Below, one piece after another: positions 16,592 through 25,605 of a stretch of 64,000 bases of DNA (position 1 is the first letter of the stretch; every line of letters begins with the position of its first letter). A program made the position numbers and the translations under genes. The DNA is from Stackebrandtia nassauensis DSM 44728. Its GTDB lineage: Bacteria; Actinomycetota; Actinomycetes; Mycobacteriales; Micromonosporaceae. The stretch is from positions 2,666,001-2,730,000 of the forward strand of contig NC_013947.1 of NCBI RefSeq assembly GCF_000024545.1. Direction: 5' to 3'. The notes under the pieces are model-generated. The model was not told the origin of the DNA. It saw only the letters and a program-made list of their open reading frames with translations, and made no database searches.

Positions 16592-18043
16592 ATGAGCAGC
16601 AGTACAACCAGGGCCGCCACCCGCCCCAAATCCGGTGGTGAGCCCGGCTGGTTCGACCGGTGGTTCCAGATCACCGAACGCGGCAGCAGCGTCGGCCGCG
16701 AAGTCCGCGGTGGCCTCACCACCTTCATGGCGATGGCCTACATCATCGCCCTCAACCCCCTGATCCTGTCCGGCGCCAAGGACGTCAACGGCGAGTCACT
16801 GTCGGTCGTCGGCGTCACCACCATGACCGCGTTCTCGGCGTTCGTGGCCACCCTCGTCATGGGCGCGCTGGGCCGGGTGCCGCTGGCACTGGCCGCCGCG
16901 CTGACCGTCAACGCCGTGGTCGCCTACCAGATCGCCCCGCAGGTCACCTGGCCGCAGGCCATGGGCCTGGTCGTCATCCAGGGCCTCGTGATCGTGCTGC
17001 TGGCCGCCAGCGGCGTCCGCACCATGATCATGAACGCGATCCCGCTCGACCTCAAACACGCCATCGGCGTCGGCCTGGGGCTGTTCATCGCCCTCATCGG
17101 ACTCGTCAACGCCGGTTTCGTCACCCGCCGTCCCGACGCCGACGGCACCTCGGTGCCGGTGACGCTGGGCCAGGGCGGCGTCCTCAAGGGCTGGCCGATC
17201 GTGGTGTTCGTCGTCGGCATGCTCATCATCATCGCGCTGTGGGCCCGCAAGATCCCCGGCTCGGTGCTGCTGGGCGTCGTGGTGGCCACGGTGCTGGCCA
17301 TCATCATCGAGTCGACGCTCCACCTTGGATCGAAGATCTGGGGGGTCGTCACCCCGGCGATGCCCGAGAAGGTCGCGCAGGCCCCGGACTTCTCACTGTT
17401 CGGGCAGGTCGACGTCATCGGCGCCATCACCCAGATCGGCTTCGTGTCACTGATCGTGTTCGTCTTCACGCTGGTGCTGTCGGGCTTCTTCGACGCCATG
17501 GGCACCGTGATCGCGGTGTCCGACGAGGCCGGACTGGTCGACAAGGACGGCCAGCTGCCCGGCATCGGACGGGTGCTGTCCATCGACGGCGCCGCGGCCA
17601 CCTTCGGCGGCATCACGTCCTCCTCGGCCAACACCGTGTTCGTCGAGTCGGCGGCCGGGGTCGGCGACGGCGCCCGCACCGGTCTGGCCAGTGTGGTCAC
17701 CGGCGGCATGTTCGGTCTGGCGATGTTCTTCGCGCCGCTGGCCACCGTGATCCCGCAGCAGGCCGCCGCCCCCGCGCTGGTCCTGGTCGGCGGTCTCATG
17801 TGCGCCCAGGCCAAGAACATCGACTGGAAGAACACCGAGATCGCCATCCCGGCGTTCCTGATCCTGGCCATCACCCCGTTCACCTACTCGGTGACCGCCG
17901 GGGTCGGTGCCGGGGTGATCGCCTACGTCGTCATCAAGGCCGTCAACGGCAAGTGGCGCGAACCCGGCTGGCTGCTGTGGATCGTGTCGCTGGTCTTCGT
18001 CGCCTACTTCGGAATACACACGATCGAGAGACTGGTGCAGTAG
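16592..18043 (+). CDS. NCS2-family purine permease (AzgA-like)
   Basis: A 483-residue integral membrane transporter of the hypoxanthine/guanine/adenine group. The N-terminal FQITERGSSVGREVRGGLTTFMAMAYIIALNP is the AzgA-type signature. About twelve to thirteen hydrophobic segments follow, and FDAMGTVIAV and SSANTVFVESAAGV match the substrate-binding half-helices of the family. GGGAG lies 6 nt before the ATG. Its place after xanthine dehydrogenase suggests it imports the purine bases the operon degrades. Confidence 0.92.
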   Translation: MSSSTTRAATRPKSGGEPGWFDRWFQITERGSSVGREVRGGLTTFMAMAYIIALNPLILSGAKDVNGESLSVVGVTTMTAFSAFVATLVMGALGRVPLALAAALTVNAVVAYQIAPQVTWPQAMGLVVIQGLVIVLLAASGVRTMIMNAIPLDLKHAIGVGLGLFIALIGLVNAGFVTRRPDADGTSVPVTLGQGGVLKGWPIVVFVVGMLIIIALWARKIPGSVLLGVVVATVLAIIIESTLHLGSKIWGVVTPAMPEKVAQAPDFSLFGQVDVIGAITQIGFVSLIVFVFTLVLSGFFDAMGTVIAVSDEAGLVDKDGQLPGIGRVLSIDGAAATFGGITSSSANTVFVESAAGVGDGARTGLASVVTGGMFGLAMFFAPLATVIPQQAAAPALVLVGGLMCAQAKNIDWKNTEIAIPAFLILAITPFTYSVTAGVGAGVIAYVVIKAVNGKWREPGWLLWIVSLVFVAYFGIHTIERLVQ

Positions 18044-18066
18044 CACCATTATGGAAGGAGCCGGAC

Positions 18067-19224
18067 ATGCGTGACATCGCCGCCGAACTCGCCGACTGGT
18101 TGCGGACCGGACGGCACTTCGCGATGGCATCGGTGATCGATGTCGCCGGTTCGGCTCCTCGCCCCATCGGCACCGCGCTGGCCGTCGACGCCGACGGGAC
18201 CGCCGTCGGCGGCGTGTCCGGCGGCTGCGTCGAGGGCGCGGTGTACGAACTGTGCCAACAGGTCCTGGCGACCGGCGAGTCGCGGATCGAGAGCTTCGGC
18301 TACTCCGACGAGGACGCCTTCGCGATCGGACTGACCTGCGGCGGCACCGTCACCGTCTTCGTCACCCGCGTCGAACCCGGCGACCCCGCACTGTTGGCCA
18401 CAGTGGACGCGATCCTCGCGGGCCGTTCCGTGGCCGTGGCCCGAGCGATCTCCGGCCCCGGCGCCGGACGGGCGCTGGCCGTGACCGACCAGGCCGCCAC
18501 TCCCGAGCGGCCGGACTGCCAGGCCGCCAGTGGTTCGCTCGGCGACGCCACCGCCGACACGGTGATCGGCTCGCTCGGCGCGGCCGACGTCGACGCCGCC
18601 GCTGCCGAGCAGGCCCGCGAGCTCCTGGCGCGTGGCGGTTTCGGCCGCTTCGACACCGGCATCGGCGAGGTCCTCGTCGAGACCTACCCCAGCCCGCCCC
18701 GGCTGCTGGTCTTCGGGGCCGTCGACTTCGCCGCCGCCGTGGTGCGGGCCGGGAAGTTCCTCGGCTACCGGGTCACCGTGTGCGACGCCCGCCCGATCTT
18801 CGCCACCGAGCTGCGGTTCCCCGAAGCCGACGAGGTCGTCGTCGACTGGCCGCACCGCTACCTCGACGCGACCACCATCGACGAACGCACCGCCGTGTGC
18901 GTCCTCACCCACGACCCCAAGTTCGACATCCCGCTGCTGGAACGCGCGCTGCGGCTGCCGCTCGGCTACGTCGGCGCCATGGGTTCGCGACGCACCCACC
19001 GCGACCGGGTCCGGCGGCTGCGCGAAAAAGGAGTCACCGACACCGAACTGGCCGCACTGCACTCGCCCATCGGCCTCGACCTGGGCGGCCGCACCCCCGA
19101 GGAGACCGCGCTGTCCATCGCCGCCGAGATCGTGGCGCTGCGCAACAACGCCGACGGCGGTTTCCTGTCGGCCACCGACGTCCCCATCCACCGCGGCCGC
19201 GGCGGCGCGGTCGAAGCGGCCTGA
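18067..19224 (+). CDS. XdhC/CoxI-family xanthine dehydrogenase maturation factor
   Basis: A 385-residue accessory protein thought to bind and deliver (sulfurated) molybdenum cofactor to xanthine dehydrogenase. The N-terminal XdhC_CoxI domain has GGVSGGCVEGAVYE and GLTCGGTVTVF. The C-terminal Rossmann domain (about 215-360) has LLVFGAVDFAAAVV, CDARPIF, LTHDPKFD and the GYVGAMGSRRTH motif. GGAAGGAG precedes the ATG. It complements MocA encoded across the locus. Confidence 0.92.
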   Translation: MRDIAAELADWLRTGRHFAMASVIDVAGSAPRPIGTALAVDADGTAVGGVSGGCVEGAVYELCQQVLATGESRIESFGYSDEDAFAIGLTCGGTVTVFVTRVEPGDPALLATVDAILAGRSVAVARAISGPGAGRALAVTDQAATPERPDCQAASGSLGDATADTVIGSLGAADVDAAAAEQARELLARGGFGRFDTGIGEVLVETYPSPPRLLVFGAVDFAAAVVRAGKFLGYRVTVCDARPIFATELRFPEADEVVVDWPHRYLDATTIDERTAVCVLTHDPKFDIPLLERALRLPLGYVGAMGSRRTHRDRVRRLREKGVTDTELAALHSPIGLDLGGRTPEETALSIAAEIVALRNNADGGFLSATDVPIHRGRGGAVEAA

Positions 19225-19268
19225 CCCCTCACGGCATCCCAACCCCCGATCCCCTAAGGAGCAAGCTC

Positions 19269-19649
19269 ATGGTCCACATGTTTCTCAACGGCGGCGCGAT
19301 GCGCGGCGGCCCGCTGCACGACAAACTGTGCGGCGCCCCGCTGGTGGCCGAGACCCGCTCGGCGCCCGAGTACCGCTTCTACTCCGTCGGGGATCGCTTC
19401 CCCGCCATGGATCCCACCGACGACCACGGCCACGCCGTGGTGGGGGAGGTGTACGACGTGTCACTGGACGTCCTGCACGACTCGCTGCTGCCCGCCGAGC
19501 CCGAGGAACTCGAACTGGGCGTCATCCGGCTCGCCGACGGGCAGCCCTGTCTGGCCATGGTGCTGCGCCGCAACCTGCGCGGCCACCCGTCACTGACCGA
19601 CATCTCGGACCTCGGTTCGTGGAACAACTACCAGGAGATCACCTCATGA
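19269..19649 (+). CDS. Small allophanate-hydrolase C-terminal-domain-like protein (GGCT fold)
   Basis: A 126-residue protein that resembles the C-terminal AH_C domain of allophanate hydrolase and the gamma-glutamylcyclotransferase fold. Visible features are MRGGPLHDKLCGAPLVAE near the start, RSAPEYRFYSVGDRFPAM, a Val-rich strand (AVVGEVYDVSLDVLHDSL) and LELGVIRLADGQ. No amidase domain is fused. AAGGAG lies 6 nt before the ATG, and its stop overlaps the hyi start by ATGA. Its catalytic role is unknown. In this operon it could handle a urea-, carbamate- or ureidoglycolate-type intermediate, which is inference. Confidence 0.75.
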   Translation: MVHMFLNGGAMRGGPLHDKLCGAPLVAETRSAPEYRFYSVGDRFPAMDPTDDHGHAVVGEVYDVSLDVLHDSLLPAEPEELELGVIRLADGQPCLAMVLRRNLRGHPSLTDISDLGSWNNYQEITS

Positions 19650-20443
19650 CCCGCTTCACCGCCAACCTGTCCATCCTGTTCACCGAGCTGCCGCTGCTCC
19701 AGCGGCCCGCGGCGGCACGGGCGGCCGGGCTGGAAGCCTGCGAGTTCTGGTGGCCGTTCCCGACCCCGACACCCTCGGATTCCGAAGTAGACGCGTTCGC
19801 CTCGGCCGTCACCGACGCCGGACTCCAGCTGACCGGACTGAACTTCGCCGCCGGGGACATGCCGGGCGGCGACCGGGGACTGCTGTCCTCCCCGTCCGAA
19901 TCGGCGGCGTTTCGCGACAACATCGACATCGCGCTCGGCATCGCCGATCGCCTGGGCTGCAAGGCACTCAACGCCCTGTACGGCAACCGCGTCGACGGCG
20001 TCGACCCCAATGCTCAGGACGCGCTGGGAGCCGAGAACCTGGCACTGGCGGCTGCTGCCGCCGCCAAACAGGACGCGGTGGTGCTCGTCGAAGCCGTCAA
20101 CTCCATCGAGAACCCCCGCTACCCGCTGACGTCCTCGACCGACGTCATCGCGGTCCTGGACCGGGTCGGTTCCGCCAACCTGAAGTTCCTCGCCGACTTC
20201 TACCACCTGGCCCGCATGGGGGAGAACTTCGACGAGGTGCTGTCCGTCCACTTCGACCGGATCGGGCACGTGCAGATCGCCGACGTCCCCGGCCGGGGTG
20301 AACCCGGCAGCGGAACCTTCGACTTCGCCGCGCTGTTCGACGACCTCGACGTGCGCGGCTACTCCGGCCTGGTGGGCCTGGAATACAAGCCCACCGTGGC
20401 CAGTGCCGACAGTCTCGGCTGGATGGAGAAACACCGGCAGTAA
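19646..20443 (+). CDS. hyi: Hydroxypyruvate isomerase
   Basis: A 265-residue xylose-isomerase-like TIM barrel that interconverts hydroxypyruvate and tartronate semialdehyde. Features are the N-terminal FTANLSILFTELPLLQRPAAA, the AGLEACEFWWPF strand, VLVEAVNS with the metal Glu, FLADFYHLARMGE, and GHVQIADVPGRGEPG leading to the C-terminal GLEYKPT, which provides the last metal ligand. Length is typical. It is coupled to the AH_C-like gene and precedes glxR in the glyoxylate branch. Confidence 0.9.
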   Translation: MTRFTANLSILFTELPLLQRPAAARAAGLEACEFWWPFPTPTPSDSEVDAFASAVTDAGLQLTGLNFAAGDMPGGDRGLLSSPSESAAFRDNIDIALGIADRLGCKALNALYGNRVDGVDPNAQDALGAENLALAAAAAAKQDAVVLVEAVNSIENPRYPLTSSTDVIAVLDRVGSANLKFLADFYHLARMGENFDEVLSVHFDRIGHVQIADVPGRGEPGSGTFDFAALFDDLDVRGYSGLVGLEYKPTVASADSLGWMEKHRQ

Positions 20444-20466
20444 CCCCCGACCACCACCGTCACTCG

Positions 20467-20481
20467 CGTCGCTTCGCGACG
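20467..20481 (+). other. Stem-loop in the hyi-glxR gap
   Basis: CGTCGC-TTC-GCGACG forms a perfect 6-bp, 3-nt-loop hairpin inside the 88-nt gap between hyi and glxR. This is the widest gap inside this half of the operon. No T-run follows. It may be an RNA-processing or attenuating element. Confidence 0.35.
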
Positions 20482-20531
20482 TCGTGTCGGCACCTCCTTG
20501 CCTTAATCCACGAACGAAAGAGGAAACAGCA

Positions 20532-21416
20532 ATGACGACCATCGGATTCATCGGACTGGGCATCATGGGCGCGCCCATGGCCAAACACCTCGTCGACGCC
20601 GGGCACCAGGTGCACGGCTTCGACCTCTCCGCCGACGCGACGGCCGCGCTGGCCGCGGGCGGCGGCAAGGCCGCCGGTTCCATCGCCGAGGCGGTCAACG
20701 GCGCCGACCTCGTCATCACGATGCTGCCCGCCGACCCGCACGTCGAGACGGCCGTGCTCGGCGAGGACGGCGTCCTGGCCCACGCGAAGACCGGCAGCCT
20801 GCTCATCGACATGAGCACCGTCAGCCCGCAGACCTCCCAGGCCGTCGCCGAAGCTGGAAAGGCACGTGGGGTCCGAGTACTGGACGCCCCGGTGTCCGGC
20901 GGCCAGGCGGGCGCTGTCGAAGGTGTCCTGTCCATCATGGTCGGCGGTGACGAGTCCGACTTCCGGGCCGCCGCCCCCGTCTTCGACGCCTTCGGCAAGA
21001 CCGTCGTCCACGTCGGACCCCACGGCGCCGGGCAGGTCGTCAAGGCCGCCAACCAGCTGCTCGTCGGCGGCATCATCGCGCTCAACGCCGAGGCGCTGGT
21101 GCTGATGGAGGCCAGCGGTGTCGACCCGCGACTAGGACTAGAGGTCCTCAATGGAGGGTTGGCCGGATCCACCGTCCTGACCCGCAAGATGGACAACTTC
21201 GTCAACCGCTCCTACGACCCGGGTTTCCGGATCGACCTGCACCACAAGGACATGGGCATCGCCCAGAACGCCGCCCGGGGCGCGGAGGTCGCGCTGCCGC
21301 TGACGGCGGCCGTCGCCCAACTCGTCGCCGCCGCCCGCGCCCAGGGGCTCGGCGACCGCGACCACTCCGCCCTGCTGGCGGTCATCGAGGGATTCAACAA
21401 CCGGAAGGAGACATAG
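20532..21416 (+). CDS. glxR: 2-hydroxy-3-oxopropionate (tartronate semialdehyde) reductase
   Basis: A 294-residue beta-hydroxyacid dehydrogenase that reduces tartronate semialdehyde to D-glycerate. The Rossmann motif GFIGLGIMGAPMAKHL is at the start. The substrate loop DAPVSGGQAGAVEG and the catalytic region GPHGAGQVVKAANQLLVGG (with the family Lys) follow, then the all-helical C-terminal domain. AGAGGAAAC precedes the ATG. It lies three bases upstream of gcl, whose product it uses. Confidence 0.93.
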   Translation: MTTIGFIGLGIMGAPMAKHLVDAGHQVHGFDLSADATAALAAGGGKAAGSIAEAVNGADLVITMLPADPHVETAVLGEDGVLAHAKTGSLLIDMSTVSPQTSQAVAEAGKARGVRVLDAPVSGGQAGAVEGVLSIMVGGDESDFRAAAPVFDAFGKTVVHVGPHGAGQVVKAANQLLVGGIIALNAEALVLMEASGVDPRLGLEVLNGGLAGSTVLTRKMDNFVNRSYDPGFRIDLHHKDMGIAQNAARGAEVALPLTAAVAQLVAAARAQGLGDRDHSALLAVIEGFNNRKET

Positions 21417-21419
21417 ACC

Positions 21420-23132
21420 ATGGCGAAGATGCCAGTCATGCAGGCGGTCGTGGAAGTGCTCAAGAGCGAGGGAGTCGACATCGCGTTCGGCTGCCCCGGA
21501 GCCGCGATCCTGCCGCTGTACCACGCGATGGAACAGAAAGGAGGGATCAAACACCTCATCGTCCGGCACGAGGAGGGCGCCACCCACATGGCCGACGGCT
21601 GGGCCCGCACCAACGGCAAGGTCGGCGTCGCCATCGGCACCTCCGGACCGGCCGGGACCAACATGATCACCGGCCTGTACACCGCGATCGCCGACTCGAT
21701 CCCGATGGTGTGCATCACCGGCCAGGCCCCACTGGCCAAACTGCACCAGGAGGCGTTCCAGGCGGTCGACATCGTCGACATCGCCGCCCCGGTGACGAAG
21801 TGGGCGGTGCAGGTCAAGGAGGCCGCGCAGGCGCCGTGGATCTTCCGGCAGGCGTTCCGCATCGCTCGGTCCGGACGCCCCGGCCCGGTCCTCATCGACC
21901 TGCCCCTGGACGTGCAACAGCAGCTCATCGAATGGGACCCGGCGATCGACTCACCATTGCCGGTTACCAGCGTCGAGCCGCACCTGCCCCGGGTCGAGAA
22001 GGCACTGGAGTTGTTGCTGGCGGCCGAGAAGCCGCTCATCCTCGCCGGAGGCGGCGTTATCACGGCCGACGCCTCCGACGAACTGCTGGCGGTCGCGGAA
22101 CTGCTGGACATCCCGGTGCAGGTGACCCTGATGGGCAAGGGCGCGCTGCCCGACGACCACCGGCTCAACGCGGGGATGACCGGCGTCCAGACCACCCAGC
22201 GCTACGCCAACCAGTCGTTCCTCGAGTCCGATGTGGTGCTGGCGGTCGGGGCCCGGTTCGGCGACCGCCACACCGGCGCGCTGGACGTCTACCGGGGCGA
22301 ACGGAAGTTCATCCACGTCGACATCGAGCCCACCCAGCTGGGCAAGGTGTTCGGGCCGGACCTGGGGATCGTCTCGGACGCGAAGATCTTCCTGCGGACG
22401 CTGCGCGACCTGGCCCGCGCCCGCGACACGGTGCCGAAACGTCCCGACTGGACGGCCCGCATCACGGAGCTGAAGGGCACACTGGAGCGTCGGCTGGACT
22501 ACGACGCGGTGCCGATCAAACCGCCGCGCGTGTTCGCCGAGATCAACGCGGCCTTCGGGCCCGACACGTACTTCGTGACCGCTATCGGGCTGTACCAGAT
22601 CTGGTCGGGCATGTACCAGAAGGTCCACAAGCCACGGCACTACCAGGTGTGTGGCCAGGCCGGGCCGCTCGGTTGGGAGATCCCGGCCGCGATCGGTGTC
22701 AAGAAGGCCCTGGAGTCGGCCGGACAGTCCGATACTGAGGTCGTGGGCGTCGTCGGTGACTACAGCTTCCAGTTCCTGGTCGAGGAGCTCGCCGTCGCGG
22801 CCCAGTACAACGTCGGGTTCGTGCTCGTCATGCTCAACAACGAGTACCTGGGCCTGATCCGGCAGGCCGAGCTGGAGTACGAGATGAACTACGAAGTGGA
22901 CATCCACTACGACGAGTACGGCGCCGACAACGTGGCCATCATGGAGGCGTACGGCTGCGCGGGGCGCCGCGTGTTCGAGCCGGGCGACATCGCCGAGGCG
23001 ATCACCTGGGCCCGTAAGGAAGCCGCTGCCACCAGCCGTCCGGTGCTGGTCGAGGTCATGGTCGAACGCGAAGCCAACTCGGCGCGCGGCAAGGCCATCG
23101 ACGCGATCATCGAACCCGAACCGATCGGCTGA
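21420..23132 (+). CDS. gcl: Glyoxylate carboligase (tartronate-semialdehyde synthase)
   Basis: A 570-residue thiamine-diphosphate enzyme that joins two glyoxylates to tartronate semialdehyde and CO2. It aligns without gaps over its first 50 residues with the E. coli enzyme as I remember it, and shares ITGLYTAIADSIPMVCITGQAP, RSGRPGPVLIDLP and CGQAGPLGWEIPAA. The ThDP motif GDYSFQFLVEELAV...NNEYLGLI is in the C-terminal domain. Residue 51 is Glu (VRHEEGATHMADG) where characterised carboligases have Val. GGAAGGAG precedes the ATG. Context (hyi, glxR, glycerate kinase) supports the call. It lacks the last 20 or so residues of the E. coli protein. Confidence 0.9.
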   Translation: MAKMPVMQAVVEVLKSEGVDIAFGCPGAAILPLYHAMEQKGGIKHLIVRHEEGATHMADGWARTNGKVGVAIGTSGPAGTNMITGLYTAIADSIPMVCITGQAPLAKLHQEAFQAVDIVDIAAPVTKWAVQVKEAAQAPWIFRQAFRIARSGRPGPVLIDLPLDVQQQLIEWDPAIDSPLPVTSVEPHLPRVEKALELLLAAEKPLILAGGGVITADASDELLAVAELLDIPVQVTLMGKGALPDDHRLNAGMTGVQTTQRYANQSFLESDVVLAVGARFGDRHTGALDVYRGERKFIHVDIEPTQLGKVFGPDLGIVSDAKIFLRTLRDLARARDTVPKRPDWTARITELKGTLERRLDYDAVPIKPPRVFAEINAAFGPDTYFVTAIGLYQIWSGMYQKVHKPRHYQVCGQAGPLGWEIPAAIGVKKALESAGQSDTEVVGVVGDYSFQFLVEELAVAAQYNVGFVLVMLNNEYLGLIRQAELEYEMNYEVDIHYDEYGADNVAIMEAYGCAGRRVFEPGDIAEAITWARKEAAATSRPVLVEVMVEREANSARGKAIDAIIEPEPIG

Positions 23133-23136
23133 GGCC

Positions 23137-24294
23137 ATGAGACGTGTCGTCGTCGCCCCGGACAAGTTCAAGGGCTCGCTGTCGGCTGCCGAGGTCGCGG
23201 CGCACTTGGCGGCCGGACTCCGCACGGAAGGGTCCGACGTCGAGTGCGTCCCGGTGGCCGACGGCGGCGACGGCACCGTCGCGGCGATGGTCACGTCCGG
23301 CTACCAAGCACAGTGGACCAGAGTCACCGGCCCACTCGGAGCCCTCGTAGACGCGATGTGGGCTAGCTCTAGCTCTGGAGCGGCGGTCGCGGTCGTGGAG
23401 CTGGCCCAAGCCTCCGGCCTCGTCCTCTCGCCCCGGCCGCTGGACGCCTTGCGCGCCAGCAGCCGGGGCACCGGCGAACTGCTGCGAGCCGCCCGCGACA
23501 GCGGGGCCCGCCACGTCGTCCTCGGCGTCGGCGGCAGCGCCTGCACCGACGGCGGCGCGGGCATGCTCCAAGCCCTCGGCGTCCGCCTCCTCGACGCCAA
23601 CGGCCGCGACCTCCCACCCGGCGGCGCCGCGCTGCGCGACCTGGCCAGCATCGACGCCGCCGAAGTCCCCGACGCCTGGCGCGACATCGAGGTCACCGTC
23701 GCCTGCGACGTCGACAACCCGCTGCTGGGCCCCAACGGGGCCGCCGCCGTGTACGGGCCCCAGAAGGGCGCGTCCCCGTCCGATGTGGCGGTACTGGAGG
23801 CGGGGCTGGCACGCTTCGCTGAGGTGGTTCGCCGCGACTTGGGCGTGGACGTGGCCGACTCGCCCGGCGCCGGAGCCGCCGGGGGAGTCGCATACGGCGT
23901 CTTGGCTTTCCTCGATGCCAGGCTCCGTTCCGGCATCGAGCTCGTGCTGTCGCTCGTGGACTTCGACAAACGGCTCGTCGGAGCCGACCTCGTCATCACC
24001 GGCGAAGGTCGCCTCGACACCCAGACCATGCGCGGCAAAGCTCCCGCCGGAGTCGCCGCCGCCGCGACCCGTGCGGGAGTGCCCACGATCGCCGTCTCCG
24101 GAGTGTGCGAGCTAACCAGCGCCCAACTGGTTGAAGCCGGGTTCACCGCCGCCTACCAGCTGTCCGACCTGGAGCCCGACCTCCAACGCTCCATCCGCGA
24201 CGCTGGCCCACTGCTCGAACGCATCGCCACCCACATCGCCGCCGACCTACTCGCGGCACCGGCCCACAATCCGACCGCACCGAGGAGCTCGTGA
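23137..24294 (+). CDS. glxK: Glycerate 2-kinase (type I, GlxK/GarK family)
   Basis: A 385-residue kinase that phosphorylates D-glycerate, moving the glyoxylate branch into glycolysis. Conserved stretches are APDKFKGSLSA at the start, VADGGDGT, VLGVGGSACTDGGAGMLQALG, ACDVDNPLLGPNGAAAVYGPQKGA and the C-terminal ADLVITGEGRLDTQT. It begins 4 nt after the gcl stop and its own stop overlaps the allB start region, so it is coupled to both. Confidence 0.92.
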   Translation: MRRVVVAPDKFKGSLSAAEVAAHLAAGLRTEGSDVECVPVADGGDGTVAAMVTSGYQAQWTRVTGPLGALVDAMWASSSSGAAVAVVELAQASGLVLSPRPLDALRASSRGTGELLRAARDSGARHVVLGVGGSACTDGGAGMLQALGVRLLDANGRDLPPGGAALRDLASIDAAEVPDAWRDIEVTVACDVDNPLLGPNGAAAVYGPQKGASPSDVAVLEAGLARFAEVVRRDLGVDVADSPGAGAAGGVAYGVLAFLDARLRSGIELVLSLVDFDKRLVGADLVITGEGRLDTQTMRGKAPAGVAAAATRAGVPTIAVSGVCELTSAQLVEAGFTAAYQLSDLEPDLQRSIRDAGPLLERIATHIAADLLAAPAHNPTAPRSS

Positions 24295-25601
24295 TGACCC
24301 ACGACGTAGTCCTGCGCTCGCGCCGCGCCATCCTGCCCGACGGCGAACATCCCGCCGCCATAGCCATCACCGACGGCCGCATCGCCGACATCGCCGCCCA
24401 CGACGCCCCGCTTCCCGCCCATCGTGACGAGGACTACGGCACCCTCCCGCTCCTGCCCGGGCTCGTCGACACCCACGTGCACGTCAACGAGCCGGGCCGC
24501 ACCCACTGGGAGGGCTTCGCCACCGCGACCCGGGCCGCTGCCGCCGGGGGAGTGACCACCATCGTGGACATGCCGCTCAACAGCCTGCCCCCAACGGTCG
24601 ACCCCGAAGCTCTGGGCGTCAAGCGTTCCGCCGCCGACGGCCAGGTGTTCACCGACGTGGGTTTCTGGGGCGGCGCGATTCCCGCCAACCTCGGCCGCCT
24701 CAAACCGCTGCACGACAGCGGGGTGTTCGGGTTCAAGTGCTTCACCGCGCACTCCGGAGTGGACGAGTTCCCGCCGCTGGACCCCGATCGGCTGCACAGC
24801 GCGCTGGCCGAGGCCGCACGGATCGACGTGTTGGTGATCGTGCACGCCGAGGAACCCGGGATGCTGGACGCCGCCCCGGCGGGCGCGGACTTCGCCGGTT
24901 TCGTCGCCTCGCGGCCGTCCGGCGCCGAGGTGGCGGCGATCCGGCAGGTCATCGACGCCGCCCGCCACACCGGCGCCCGGGTCCACATTCTGCATCTGTC
25001 GGCCGCCGAGGCCCTGGACGAGTTGCGGGCCGCCCGCCATGCCGGGCTGCCCGTCACCGCCGAGACCTGCCCCCACTACCTGGTGCTGGACGCCGCCGAG
25101 GTCCCCGACCTGGCCACCCAGTTCAAGTGCTGCCCGCCGATCCGCGACGCCGCCAACCGTGAGGCACTGTGGACGGCACTGGCCGACGGCCTCATCGACT
25201 GCGTCGTGTCCGACCATTCCCCGTGCCCGCCCGAACTCAAACAAGGCGACTTCGGGACCGCCTGGGGCGGCATCGCCTCCGTCCAGCTCGGCCTGTCGCT
25301 GATCTGGACCGCCGCCCGCGAACGCGGGCATTCGCTGTCCGATGTCGCCACCTGGATGGCGACCGCGCCCGCGTCGCTGGTCGGGCTGCACGGCAAGGGA
25401 AGCATCGCGATCGGCAACGACGCCGATCTGACCGTCTTCGACCCCGAACGGCGCTGGCGGGTACGCGGCGCCGAGTTGCACCACCGTCACCCCATCACCG
25501 CCTACGAGGGCCGCGAACTGACCGGCACCGTGACCGCCACCTGGCTGCGCGGTCGACCGGTCGGCGCGACCCCTCACGGGCGGTTGCTGTCCAAGGAGTA
25601 G
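24294..25601 (+). CDS. allB: Allantoinase
   Basis: A 435-residue cyclic amidohydrolase that hydrolyses allantoin to allantoate. The metal motif is DTHVHVNEPGRTHWEGF (His 61 and 63). The carboxylated-Lys position is FGFKCF (Lys 148), with HAEEP, ILHLSAAEAL and the catalytic SDHSPCP. The ATG at 24294 sits 6 nt after GAGGAG; a GTG one codon earlier is nearly as good. It overlaps the glycerate kinase stop, and allantoicase follows 4 nt later. Confidence 0.94.
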   Translation: MTHDVVLRSRRAILPDGEHPAAIAITDGRIADIAAHDAPLPAHRDEDYGTLPLLPGLVDTHVHVNEPGRTHWEGFATATRAAAAGGVTTIVDMPLNSLPPTVDPEALGVKRSAADGQVFTDVGFWGGAIPANLGRLKPLHDSGVFGFKCFTAHSGVDEFPPLDPDRLHSALAEAARIDVLVIVHAEEPGMLDAAPAGADFAGFVASRPSGAEVAAIRQVIDAARHTGARVHILHLSAAEALDELRAARHAGLPVTAETCPHYLVLDAAEVPDLATQFKCCPPIRDAANREALWTALADGLIDCVVSDHSPCPPELKQGDFGTAWGGIASVQLGLSLIWTAARERGHSLSDVATWMATAPASLVGLHGKGSIAIGNDADLTVFDPERRWRVRGAELHHRHPITAYEGRELTGTVTATWLRGRPVGATPHGRLLSKE

Positions 25602-25605
25602 CCCC

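Noticed and set aside
21420-23132. Acetolactate synthase
   Set aside because: Conserved blocks and length match glyoxylate carboligase and the neighbours complete the glycerate pathway; only Glu 51 resembles acetolactate synthase.
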